Shown here: positions 48,001 through 55,745 of the stretch, in pieces
How positions within the stretch are numbered: the stretch's first letter is position 1
How the letters are laid out: every line of letters starts with the position of its first letter
From: Novipirellula herctigrandis
Lineage (GTDB): Bacteria > Planctomycetota > Planctomycetia > Pirellulales > Pirellulaceae
Length of the DNA stretch: 64,000 bases
Assembly (NCBI GenBank): GCA_007859835.1
Contig: SJPJ01000001.1
Coordinates: 4,631,078-4,695,077, forward strand
Reading direction: 5' to 3'
The notes under the pieces: model-generated
Database searches by the model: none
Seen by the model: the letters and a program-made list of their open reading frames with translations, nothing else
What the model was told of the DNA's origin: nothing
Translations under genes and position numbers: made by a program

Positions 48001-48408
48001 CTAATCGATGGGATGGACGCGACACGGTACGCGGTCACATGCAACGGCATTCGAGTGCCGCTGCATTCAACAGGTGTACAAGGCCAATACGTTGCAGGAA
48101 TCAAGTATCGAGCGTGGCAACCACCACGATGCCTGCATCCTACAATCGGAATCCATACGCCGCTCGAATTCGATTTGGTCGACATGCGGAATCGCCGTTC
48201 GATTGGCGGATGCCGGTATCATGCAGTTCACCCGGCGGGACGAAGCCACGAGATCTTTCCTATCAACGCTGCGGAAGCGGAATCTCGACGTACGGTTCAA
48301 TTTGAAGCAATGACAATGACTGGTGGAACGATCGATGTTCCGTCAATGCCTAAGTTAATCGGACGATGTGAGTATCCGATAACGTTGGATTTGAGACGTT
48401 TTCAATAG
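45067..48408 (+). CDS. Transglutaminase-like and DUF2126 fusion protein
   Basis: Large (1,113 residues) two-part protein. The N-terminal third is a transglutaminase-like cysteine protease fold: an N-terminal beta domain (VSLHHKTSYRYPRPITLGPQ), then Cys180 in GSGSCRDSAWLLVQT, His229 in DLHAWTEVFLPG, and Asp245 in GLDPTSGLF, a complete Cys-His-Asp triad. The C-terminal two thirds is DUF2126: TTGGEPTFVSIDNMDDPQWNTDA, then HIFMPPTQRLEDYLDLVNAVE, GVIEVNTHPTSSWEELADQ, and HTGTGGGSHIVLGGA. The DUF2126 part is suspected to be another ligase-like enzyme (glutamine-synthetase-type fold proposed in the literature). No signal peptide, so cytoplasmic. It overlaps the alpha-E gene by 4 bases and is separated by 119 bases from the next gene. 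Confidence 0.92.
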   Translation: MTIRVSLHHKTSYRYPRPITLGPQLVRLRPAYHGRTKIDAYNLKVEPEDHFVNWQQDPFGNPIARFVFNKMATEFTVTVDLTADMTVIDPFDFFVESYAEKWPFRYQDDVKLQLAPYLICSKPTGKFAEWVDSLPTKSDSINDFLVNVNQLAQKRIKYLLRMEPGVQTPEETLTLGSGSCRDSAWLLVQTFRQIGIAARFVSGYLIQLTADEKPIEGPEGPAEDFCDLHAWTEVFLPGAGWVGLDPTSGLFAGEGHIPLACTPSFDGAAPISGGHEPCDVEFDHEMKVVRIHEDPRVTKPYSDGQWDDIMRAGEKIDERLIAGDVRLTTGGEPTFVSIDNMDDPQWNTDAVGEEKRVLSNVLLLRLRDKFAPGGLLHYGLGKWYPGESLPRWALTCLWRRDGEPIWNDPKFMADEGTDYGYTHEDADRFVRHLASELNINAKMTFPVFEDVFHYLWRENRLPVDVDPTDPKLDDPNERSMMMRTFTNGLSKPIGFVLPIRRAWWQTRPGWMSGRWPVRSEKIYLIPGDSPIGLRLPISTLPNSTNVTSPFYTSPADPFAPRPPLPPLPKGNEAAVQSGQWDSQSSLELPVNEQVLDEEIPDESPTSEDIVNTALCVECRYGRLHIFMPPTQRLEDYLDLVNAVELTCKTLNISVILEGYLPPPDDRIENFKVTPDPGVIEVNTHPTSSWEELADQIESLYAEAKLSRLGAEKFDIDGRHTGTGGGSHIVLGGAKPADSPFIRRPDLLASMIRFWNNHPALSYLFSGRFIGPTSQAPRMDEARVDAIYEMEIALAQLDTLENHRPPWLVDRLFRDLLVDLTGNTHRTEICIDKLYSPDSSTGRLGLVELRGFEMPPNPRMNLAQQLLIRAAIATFWESPCKDPLIRWQTSLYDRFMLPHFVWQDLCDLIDQLNRSGAGLDSQWYAPQFEFRFPKIGEINYQDIRLQLRSGIEPWYVMGEEPGADGTARYVDSSLERMEVLIDGMDATRYAVTCNGIRVPLHSTGVQGQYVAGIKYRAWQPPRCLHPTIGIHTPLEFDLVDMRNRRSIGGCRYHAVHPAGRSHEIFPINAAEAESRRTVQFEAMTMTGGTIDVPSMPKLIGRCEYPITLDLRRFQ

Positions 48409-48444
48409 CTCTTACGAGATTATTTAAAACACAACCATTATGAA

Positions 48445-48456
48445 AATAGTACTATT
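48445..48456. promoter_or_regulatory. 12-base palindrome in the gap between the two halves of the ATP-grasp cluster
   Basis: AATAGTACTATT is a perfect palindrome in an AT-rich 119-base gap, the only gap of this size inside the cluster. It might be an operator or part of a promoter. The match is short and could be chance. Confidence 0.3.
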
Positions 48457-48527
48457 ATCTCGCCTTTGAAACTAAGTTAGAATCCGCGTATTGCACAAAT
48501 AAGTTTCTTTTTCATAGGCACCTGGTC

Positions 48528-51080
48528 TTGTCCTCACCGGTCACCGCATCGTGTTCTCTGAGTCATTATGTGCCAGCGTCGACTCGCTATGATGAATGCA
48601 AGTCGGCGGATGGACAAATCCGTCCGCATTGGCAACCGATTGCGAATTATTTTCAATCTCTCGGTCCCGATGGCTTTCGCGAGCGATCGGCGACGATCGA
48701 TCAATTGATTTACGAAAACGGAACGACTTTCAACGTCGACAGCGACGAAGGACGTTTGGTGCGACCATGGCGTTTGTCGTCCATTCCTTTGGTCATCGAT
48801 TCAACTTCTTGGTCAAAACTCGAATCCGGTTTGACTCAGCGAACCGTGCTGCTTGAAACCGTCCTCGATGATTTGCTCGGCCCACAACGTTTGATAAAAG
48901 AGAAGGTGATTCCGCCGGAAGTCCTTTGGGCAAACCCGTTTTTTCAGCGTGCCTATCACAAATTGCCAAGCGTAGGCGGCAAGCGACTTCATATTACAGC
49001 AACAGATCTGGCGAGAGCGACCGACGGAACATGGTGGGTTACGAGTGACCGAACTCGGGCACCGAGCGGGCTTGGCTATTTGCTTGAAAATCGAATCGTG
49101 ACGTCTCGCGTATTTCCACAGTTGGTTCGTCAATGCAACACGCGTCGATTAGCATCGTTTTTTGATTCACTCCGTCGCCATCTTCGTTCGCTTGCCTCTC
49201 GGATGCGAGACAACCCGCGTGTCTCGCTATTGACGCCGGGGCGTGACAGTTATCGAGATTTTGAAGATGCATACCTTGCTCGCTATCTCGGCTTGACACT
49301 TGTTGAAGGCACCGACTTGGCGGTTCGCGGTGGTCAATTGAACCTTAAAACGCTAGGCGGCTTGTTGCCGATCGAGGTTTTATGGCGTCATGTCTCAGAT
49401 CGAAAATGCGATCCACTTGAACTGGAACCTAATTCGAACAAGGGCGTGACGGGCCTATTGCGAACGATTCGCGAAGAAAACGTGGCGGTGGTCAATTCGA
49501 TCGGCAGCGTAATGGCTCAGACGCCCGCACTGTTACCGTTCTTGCCGGCTGCAAGCCAATTCCTTTTTCAAGAACCGCTGCAACTGCCGAGCATTGCCAC
49601 CTATTGGTGCGGGGGAAAAAAGGAATGTGATTTTGTGCTGCAAAATCTTAACAGCCTGATCATTCGACCAGCATTTGCAGTGACTGGCGCGGCCCCCGTT
49701 GCTCCGTCGGGACTATCCGAATCAGCCAAACAAGAACTGATTGGGGCAATCAAAGCGAAGCCACATGAGTACGTCGCACAGCAAAAACTCAATCACAGCA
49801 CGACGCCGGTTTGGTCCGAAGGAAAACTCGAACCCTGGCATGTTGCACTCCGTAGCTTCCAATTGCAAACCAAAAAAGGGGTAGAAGTACTCCCCGGTGC
49901 ACTTGCGCGGTTAAGTCCGGCCGAACAGCATTTGGAAGAGTCAACGGTGAGTGGCTTGTTGACAATGGATTGTTGGATCTCCAGTAGTCAGCCCGTCGAC
50001 ACGGAAACCACGCTGTTGCCATCTTTCGACGCAGAAATCTCGCTAAAACGCAGCGGTAATGAGTTACCGAGCCGTGTCGCAGAGAATTTGTTTTGGCTTG
50101 GCCGCTATGCTGAGCGTGCTGAAGCGATCACGCGACTTCTAAGAACCACCCTCGTTCGCATTTCTGGCGAAAACCAACTGAATGAGTTGCCTGAGATTCC
50201 ACGACTTTTGGCGGCGCTTGCAGCAATTGGACAGATTGAGCCTGACTATGCGGTCGCCGGTTTGGATGGGAGTTTGCCGAGTGTCGAGAACATGCTTCCA
50301 GATTCGGTCAACGACCCCAATCAACCACGAGGTTTACAAGCAACGATCCGCTCGATTGTGATGAACGCCCGAGCCGTTCGTGACCGTATTTCGATCGATG
50401 CTTATCGGATCATTCAACGCATCGGATCGGATACGATGGATGTGCCAGCGCATACCGATGACAACATGGGCCGACTGATTGAAAAATTGAACCAACTGAT
50501 CACAGACTTGTTAGCGTTTGCTGGGATTGCAAACGAGAGCACGACGCGAACGCATGGTTGGCGATTTTTGCAACTCGGACGACGAATCGAGCGGGCGGAT
50601 CAAACGTCGGAATTACTCGATGCCACGTTGGTTCAACCGATCGAAAACGAAGCAACATTGAGCGAAGCGGTGCTTGACGCTGTCGATAGTCTAATGACAT
50701 ACCGCTCGCGATATTTGAATTTGGTACGCCCTGCACCCGCGATGGATCTGTTGGTGACCGATGAAACCAATCCGCGGTCGTTGCGATTCCAATTGCAGGA
50801 GATCGTTGAGTTGATCATGCAATTGCCTACCGATGCTAAATTGATTGGTTTGGGAGCGGACGAAAAACTGGCGAGTGAGCTATTGCATTGCTTGCGGATG
50901 GCCGATCCCTCTGTACTGAGTGAGATTGATCGCTCAGGGAAACGATCAAATTTGCAACGGTTGCTTCGACAATTGATCGAAGGGTTACCAAGTCTGTCCG
51001 ATGCAATCGCAGCCCGTTATTTGATCCACACTGGTACGGCGCAAGCGTTGACCGGCGTTATCCCCATCGACGTGAACTAG
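48528..51080 (+). CDS. Circularly permuted ATP-grasp and alpha-E fusion protein
   Basis: An 850-residue fusion of the two modules that also occur separately upstream. Residues about 40-490 form the permuted ATP-grasp: RSATIDQLIYENGTTFNV, then ITATDLARATDGTWWVTSDRTRAPSGLGYLLENR, EGTDLAVRGGQLNLKTLGGLLPIEVLWRHVSD. Residues about 505-840 are the alpha-E module: LPSRVAENLFWLGRYAERAEAITRLLRTTL, then GWRFLQLGRRIERADQTSELLDATL. In the ATP-grasp half the sequence equivalent to LEDNLRCPSG of the stand-alone copy is TSDRTRAPSG, so the acidic and Asn positions differ. That may mean an inactive or specialised ligase. The start is uncertain: TTG 48528 opens the longest frame, and GTG 48570 is an alternative. 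The next gene begins 13 bases later. Confidence 0.92.
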   Translation: MSSPVTASCSLSHYVPASTRYDECKSADGQIRPHWQPIANYFQSLGPDGFRERSATIDQLIYENGTTFNVDSDEGRLVRPWRLSSIPLVIDSTSWSKLESGLTQRTVLLETVLDDLLGPQRLIKEKVIPPEVLWANPFFQRAYHKLPSVGGKRLHITATDLARATDGTWWVTSDRTRAPSGLGYLLENRIVTSRVFPQLVRQCNTRRLASFFDSLRRHLRSLASRMRDNPRVSLLTPGRDSYRDFEDAYLARYLGLTLVEGTDLAVRGGQLNLKTLGGLLPIEVLWRHVSDRKCDPLELEPNSNKGVTGLLRTIREENVAVVNSIGSVMAQTPALLPFLPAASQFLFQEPLQLPSIATYWCGGKKECDFVLQNLNSLIIRPAFAVTGAAPVAPSGLSESAKQELIGAIKAKPHEYVAQQKLNHSTTPVWSEGKLEPWHVALRSFQLQTKKGVEVLPGALARLSPAEQHLEESTVSGLLTMDCWISSSQPVDTETTLLPSFDAEISLKRSGNELPSRVAENLFWLGRYAERAEAITRLLRTTLVRISGENQLNELPEIPRLLAALAAIGQIEPDYAVAGLDGSLPSVENMLPDSVNDPNQPRGLQATIRSIVMNARAVRDRISIDAYRIIQRIGSDTMDVPAHTDDNMGRLIEKLNQLITDLLAFAGIANESTTRTHGWRFLQLGRRIERADQTSELLDATLVQPIENEATLSEAVLDAVDSLMTYRSRYLNLVRPAPAMDLLVTDETNPRSLRFQLQEIVELIMQLPTDAKLIGLGADEKLASELLHCLRMADPSVLSEIDRSGKRSNLQRLLRQLIEGLPSLSDAIAARYLIHTGTAQALTGVIPIDVN

Positions 51081-51093
51081 GTTTCTTACAATC

Positions 51094-51999
51094 GTGTCCA
51101 ACGAATCGGTTCGTTATCGTATCGAGCATCGCACAGAATATCGCTACAGCGAGCCGGTGGCGATTTGCCAAAACCAGTTGCGAATGAAGCCATCTTCGCG
51201 GCATGGTTTGATTTGTCATCACTCGCAGATCTCCGTTAGCCCCGCGCCAGATACGGTCACCGAGCACGAAGACTATTTCGGCAACCGTGTCTATTCATTC
51301 GCCATCGAAAAGCTGCATAAAAAATTGGTGGCAATTGCGAAAAGCGAAGTTACGGTTGCGCCCCCTCGGTTTCATTCGCAGTCCCCGTCGCCAACTTGGG
51401 AAACGATCCGAAATGAAACGCGCGATCCCGTAGATGCGCCAGTACGCATCATTCAGGAGTTCCGATTTGACTCGCCTCGTGTGCCCATCAAACAAGAGTT
51501 TGCCGACTATGCGATGGTATCGTTTCAACAAGGACGCGGAATTCTCGACGCAGCGTTGGATCTGACCAAACGCATTCACAAGGATTTTCACTACGACACA
51601 ACGGCGACACACGTCGATACATTGACGACCGACGCATTCAAGTTACGAGCAGGCGTATGCCAGGACTTTGCACATATCCAAATCGCGTGTTTGCGATCGA
51701 TTGGATTGCCAGCCTGTTATGTGAGTGGCTATTTGCGAACCATCCCGCCAGCGGATAAACCACGATTGGTCGGTGCTGACGAATCACACGCTTGGCTGAG
51801 CCTGTACGCCGGCGAGTCGCTTGGGTGGGTCGACTGCGATCCCACCAATGGCTGCTTATGCGGAGTGGATCATATCCCAATCTGTATCGGTCGGGATTAC
51901 GGAGATGTCAGTCCGATGCGTGGAGTCATCATTGGCGGTGGGCAAACGGCATTGAAAGTGAGCGTTGATGTGATGCCAATCGAAGTGAGCCAAATTTGA
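51094..51999 (+). CDS. Stand-alone transglutaminase-like protein
   Basis: Transglutaminase-like cysteine hydrolase/transferase, 301 residues, GTG start. Beta-rich N-terminal domain (YRIEHRTEYRYSEPVAICQNQLRMKP), then the catalytic triad Cys189 (RAGVCQDFAHIQIACLRS), His232 (ESHAWLSLYAG) and Asp249 (WVDCDPTNGC). No signal peptide, so probably cytoplasmic. It closes the five-gene cluster, 13 bases after the ATP-grasp/alpha-E fusion. Members of this COG1305-type group accompany ATP-grasp/alpha-E genes, and may cleave or transfer peptide-like substrates made by them. What follows is on the other strand. Confidence 0.94.
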   Translation: MSNESVRYRIEHRTEYRYSEPVAICQNQLRMKPSSRHGLICHHSQISVSPAPDTVTEHEDYFGNRVYSFAIEKLHKKLVAIAKSEVTVAPPRFHSQSPSPTWETIRNETRDPVDAPVRIIQEFRFDSPRVPIKQEFADYAMVSFQQGRGILDAALDLTKRIHKDFHYDTTATHVDTLTTDAFKLRAGVCQDFAHIQIACLRSIGLPACYVSGYLRTIPPADKPRLVGADESHAWLSLYAGESLGWVDCDPTNGCLCGVDHIPICIGRDYGDVSPMRGVIIGGGQTALKVSVDVMPIEVSQI

Positions 52000-52108
52000 T
52001 GCACGAAGCAATCGGTGTAGCAAGTTGGTCGAAAAAGGGCCTGTGAAAAAAAGAGAGGCTGTGAAGCTGAGTGCACGTGTTCGCTCGGCGGCTCAGCGAA
52101 TATCCAAC

Positions 52109-52528
52109 CTATCCTTCCTCAAAGAACCGGCGGCGAACCATCGTGAGGATCGCATTTTGCTCGGGCTTGATCGCCGAAGATTTTCTTGCTTTTTCCACAG
52201 CCGCGTCGAACGAGGCTTCGCTTAGAAGCATTAATGCTGGCTGAGCCAATGCAGCTTCGGTCGCAATGGTGCGCACTAACTTGGTCCCCGTGCGGTTGAG
52301 TCGATGAACGCCGCACAATTCGGTCAGCAACGCATTTGGGCAATGCTGATGCATAGAACCTTGAATGTGGAAACGATACACGAAGAACACAATGGCGATT
52401 ACAGCGACGAGGATCACGACGATCCACAAAGTGGAATTACCAGAACTGGTAGTCGATTCGCGGTATTGCATGCTGATCTCGGCCATGCGAGTCTCAGCGA
52501 ACAGAGTGGCAATGTTGGACGAAATCAT
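52109..52528 (-). CDS. Hypothetical single-helix membrane protein
   Basis: Unrecognised 139-residue protein with one transmembrane helix (about residues 33-50, LWIVVILVAVIAIVFFVY) and a mostly helical cytoplasmic or periplasmic tail ending in RRRFFEEG. Alternative ATGs lie at residues 15 and 20. It is the second gene after the HEAT-like gene (33 bases between), same strand, so both may be co-expressed. It converges on the ATP-grasp cluster with a gap of 109 bases; I see no clear terminator hairpin there. Confidence 0.65.
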   Translation of the reverse strand: MISSNIATLFAETRMAEISMQYRESTTSSGNSTLWIVVILVAVIAIVFFVYRFHIQGSMHQHCPNALLTELCGVHRLNRTGTKLVRTIATEAALAQPALMLLSEASFDAAVEKARKSSAIKPEQNAILTMVRRRFFEEG

Positions 52529-52561
52529 GTTGGAACAAAAAAATGGGGATTCGTATTTGAT

Positions 52562-54100
52562 TTAGGCGACAGCAACACTGCGTTTGCTGAGGGCCTTCAC
52601 AGCAGCGTCACGAACCGGACAAGGTGGCAAGGCAGCCATTTCTTGTAGCAGTGACAGCGATATCAAACTTTCAGCGTTGGCCATCACTTCACAGGCACGC
52701 ACGCGAGCTTCTTGGTGGTCTTCCCGCGAGATTCGCTCGAATGCGTCAGTGAGCAAGTCGACCGCAGACAGTGCGTCTGCGGCAGCGATAGCCGCGAGCC
52801 GTTTTTTCAGGACGGGATGACGAAGTCCATCGCGAATATGCGGAATCGCATCGGCGTCAATCACCAAGACAATGCGGCCAATCGCTCGACGATGTTCCTC
52901 CGGCAACGCTTGAAGTCGATCAAGCATCGATGCGACATGCAATGGTTTCAGAATACGACGGACCGATCGGACCAATGCCGCGTCGGGATTATCGAGCAGT
53001 TCGATTAGTTCTTCTAAGAGCGATGCATTGCGGTCCGCCTGGATCGCAATGCGGTCTTTGCCCGACAACACGATTGCGGCACGCAGCCATACCTTTGCTT
53101 CGGGAATTTCACATTTACTAAGTCCAAGCACTGCCGCCGTAGTCACGCCGGGTCCACCGCGATTAATGGCGGCTACCACGGTTCGCAAGTATGCAATCAC
53201 ATCCGTATGAGCTTGGCTGTAGACGAACACGGCGGCGGCGCGATGATCGGGACTGATTTGGTCCATTAGCTTAGCGTCACCGAAACAACATCGCGGAATT
53301 CCAATTTCGGATAAATTTCGAAGGATTATTGACGAAGGCTCGTGCCCTATCATTCGCAAAAAGAAGTCGCGGTACACTTCGTCAGTCCGCGAAGCGAGGA
53401 TTTCCTTCATAAACATTGGAACATTCCGTCGCCCCAGAAACCCTGTCAACAGTTCGACGATACCGACTCGCTGAGTCGTTCGAAATCGATCGGCAAGTAA
53501 ACTTTCAACGGGACTATCAGGAGCGACCAGTGCGCGAAGTTCGCGGTCGGACCAAGTGCAAACCATTAAGAATGCGTCAACCAATCTGTCGTTGCGATGC
53601 TTATTGTATCGCTGAACGGATTCCGCCAATGCTGCAACAATCCGCGTTCGATCGGATGATTGCCCTCGTTCGGCCCTGGCGTCGCGACCAACTTCACGTG
53701 CCAATTCCAAGATCGCTTCCATCGCGGAGACACGAATCACTTCCGACGGATGAGTTTCAACGATCGGAACCAAAAGGCAAATGACATTGTTGATACCAAG
53801 GGCTTCGGTGGCGGAGATCGCGCGAGCCAAATTGGAGGTGCGTTCCTGAATTGCTTTTTCGATTGCGGGGTAAAGCCATTGCTTCTTCTTGCGAAGCAAA
53901 CGACGGCAGTGCAGATCAAGCGTTTCCCAACTGGTCAAAACCACGTCGCCGCATTCCGGTTCCGAGCGTTTTAGAAGTGCTTCCATTGCCATTAACCGCA
54001 TCGATGGATCGGTAGCACCTGCGGTGTCTATCAACAGATCGACAGCAGCAGTATTGAGCGATTCGGCGAGTTGATTGAAGGTGAGCTGCAGGCCTTGCAT
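52562..54100 (-). CDS. HEAT-like helical repeat protein
   Basis: A soluble all-helical protein of about 512 residues, with no signal peptide. Repeated helix pairs (for example AMEALLKRSEPECGDVVLTSW, AISATEALGINNVICLLVPI, VSAMEAILELAREV, AAAVLGLSKCEIPEAKVWLRAAI, LAAIAAADALSAVDLLTDAF, ACEVMANAESLISLSLL) look like HEAT repeats, which act as protein-binding scaffolds. No catalytic motif is seen. The ATG at 54100 is chosen over a TTG at 54112. It is the first gene of a two-gene minus-strand unit with the small membrane protein downstream. Planctomycetes encode many such proteins, so the partner cannot be guessed. Confidence 0.75.
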   Translation of the reverse strand: MQGLQLTFNQLAESLNTAAVDLLIDTAGATDPSMRLMAMEALLKRSEPECGDVVLTSWETLDLHCRRLLRKKKQWLYPAIEKAIQERTSNLARAISATEALGINNVICLLVPIVETHPSEVIRVSAMEAILELAREVGRDARAERGQSSDRTRIVAALAESVQRYNKHRNDRLVDAFLMVCTWSDRELRALVAPDSPVESLLADRFRTTQRVGIVELLTGFLGRRNVPMFMKEILASRTDEVYRDFFLRMIGHEPSSIILRNLSEIGIPRCCFGDAKLMDQISPDHRAAAVFVYSQAHTDVIAYLRTVVAAINRGGPGVTTAAVLGLSKCEIPEAKVWLRAAIVLSGKDRIAIQADRNASLLEELIELLDNPDAALVRSVRRILKPLHVASMLDRLQALPEEHRRAIGRIVLVIDADAIPHIRDGLRHPVLKKRLAAIAAADALSAVDLLTDAFERISREDHQEARVRACEVMANAESLISLSLLQEMAALPPCPVRDAAVKALSKRSVAVA

Positions 54101-54344
54101 GAAACAGTTCAAAGGTCAAAGGATTTGGAATGCCCGGAAGCCCCCCGAGCGTTTTTGGCGATTTTTGTCATCCCGTTACATCGTAAACGTAGCTCTTTAG
54201 ATGACGCGCAGCCGGGTAAGGAAACCGAAATTACGCCCCTACCTTGCCCGCGAACCTCTATCCATGCGGCATAATCCGAACGATTGCCAAAAACCGCAGC
54301 AATTGGGTCTGATCAGTTGCTACGTGTCACAATCGGCGGTTTCG

Positions 54345-55745
54345 ATGTACCATAAAGACTCGCTCCAACAAGACTCTGGGTCAGCCATCTTCTCACTCAA
54401 AGGTCCGAATTTGAGAATTTCGTCTATAAAGTCCGCGGTCTGTATCGCCCTTACCATCACCATTGCCGGATCTAACGGTCGATTGGTCATTGCCGAATCG
54501 GGCTCAACCGATCCGAATTCTAATGTGGCAGAAGTCAAAGTGGGATGGAGCGAATTTCATGGCCCCGCTGGGACTGGTTTTGTCTCGGAAGGAAGTTTGC
54601 CGAAAAACTGGACCGACCAGGAATATGTTTGGCGATATCCCCTTGCTGCATCCGATGTGGGGTCGCCCGTCATAGCAGGTGGCATAATCTATTTCCTCAC
54701 CACGGACCGTGAAGCCAAAACAATCTCACTGGAAGCTGTTCAGCTCGCAACGGGTAGCCCTGTCTTCAAAAAGTCTTTCCCCCAATCAGCTTTTCACGTT
54801 CATAGCCGGAACTCGTTTGCGTCTAGCACTCCGGCCGTGGACGACAAAGGCATCGTCGTTGCGTGGAGCGATTCCGAGCACACCTTCCTAAAATCATTTG
54901 ACATTGATGGGAATGAGCAATGGTCTCGCGACTTCGGAACTTGGCAAAGCCAACATGGTTTCGGGACCTCACCTCGACTGTTTGGTTCAATGGTGTTGCT
55001 GTTCAATTCTCAACAAGCGGACCAATTGCGTCCTGGGGAAGAACCCGGTCAAAGCCGCATGATCGCCGTTAGTCGCGACACAGGTGAAACCCTCTGGGAA
55101 ACACCGCTCGAAACAACGCGAACTTGTTACGGTGTACCTGCGATTTTCGTTGCTCCCGATGGAACCACACAAATCATTGCGGCCAATACCGGCAATGGCA
55201 TGTTTGGACTCGACAGCCAAGATGGTAGGATGTTGTGGAACCTTCCGGTATTTTCAAAGCGTTGTTGCAGCACACCCGTTCTGTATGGAAATTTGGCATT
55301 GGCATCAACCGGAAGTGGCGGTGGCGGAAACGAACTGGTTGCCGTGCGCATCCCAACGTCAGACGCGGAAAAACCAGAAGAGGTTTACCGGATTGACCGT
55401 AGCGCGCCCTATGTTCCAACGTTAGCGGTCAAAGGAAACCAATTTTTCATGGTCGACGACAAAGGCATCGCGTCGTGCCGAGAAATCGAAACGGGAACGC
55501 CGGTTTGGACCAAACGACTTGGAGGAAACTATAGTGCTTCACCGATCATTGTTGGCGACACACTATTGGCAATCAACCTCGATGGCATTGCGACCCTAAT
55601 GGGCACCGGCGACAAATTCGAACCGCTTGGTAAAGTGGACCTTGGTGGTTCGGTCGGTGCAACACCAGCCTTTTCCGATGGCTACTTGGTTCTGCGAGTG
55701 GGTGATGAAATCCGATGTTTGAGTAACCGAAGTGAGTCGGAATAA
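54345..55745 (+). CDS. Exported PQQ-binding-like beta-propeller protein
   Basis: Exported beta-propeller protein. A hydrophobic segment SAVCIALTITIAG (about 30-45 residues in) and a following region suggest a signal peptide. Repeats have the PQQ-like form: SWRYP/VWRYPLAASDVGSPVIAGGIIYFLTTD, FASSTPAVDDKGIVVAWSD, FGTSPRLFGSMVLLFN, FGLDSQDGRMLWNLPVF, SRTIDRSAPYVPTLAVKGNQFFMV. Seven or eight blades fit the length. No PQQ-dehydrogenase active-site motif is obvious, so it may be a BamB-like or binding protein. The ATG at 54345 is preferred over the longest frame (54201), whose first 48 residues are basic and unlike a signal. The stop overlaps the larE start as TAATG. Confidence 0.82.
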   Translation: MYHKDSLQQDSGSAIFSLKGPNLRISSIKSAVCIALTITIAGSNGRLVIAESGSTDPNSNVAEVKVGWSEFHGPAGTGFVSEGSLPKNWTDQEYVWRYPLAASDVGSPVIAGGIIYFLTTDREAKTISLEAVQLATGSPVFKKSFPQSAFHVHSRNSFASSTPAVDDKGIVVAWSDSEHTFLKSFDIDGNEQWSRDFGTWQSQHGFGTSPRLFGSMVLLFNSQQADQLRPGEEPGQSRMIAVSRDTGETLWETPLETTRTCYGVPAIFVAPDGTTQIIAANTGNGMFGLDSQDGRMLWNLPVFSKRCCSTPVLYGNLALASTGSGGGGNELVAVRIPTSDAEKPEEVYRIDRSAPYVPTLAVKGNQFFMVDDKGIASCREIETGTPVWTKRLGGNYSASPIIVGDTLLAINLDGIATLMGTGDKFEPLGKVDLGGSVGATPAFSDGYLVLRVGDEIRCLSNRSESE

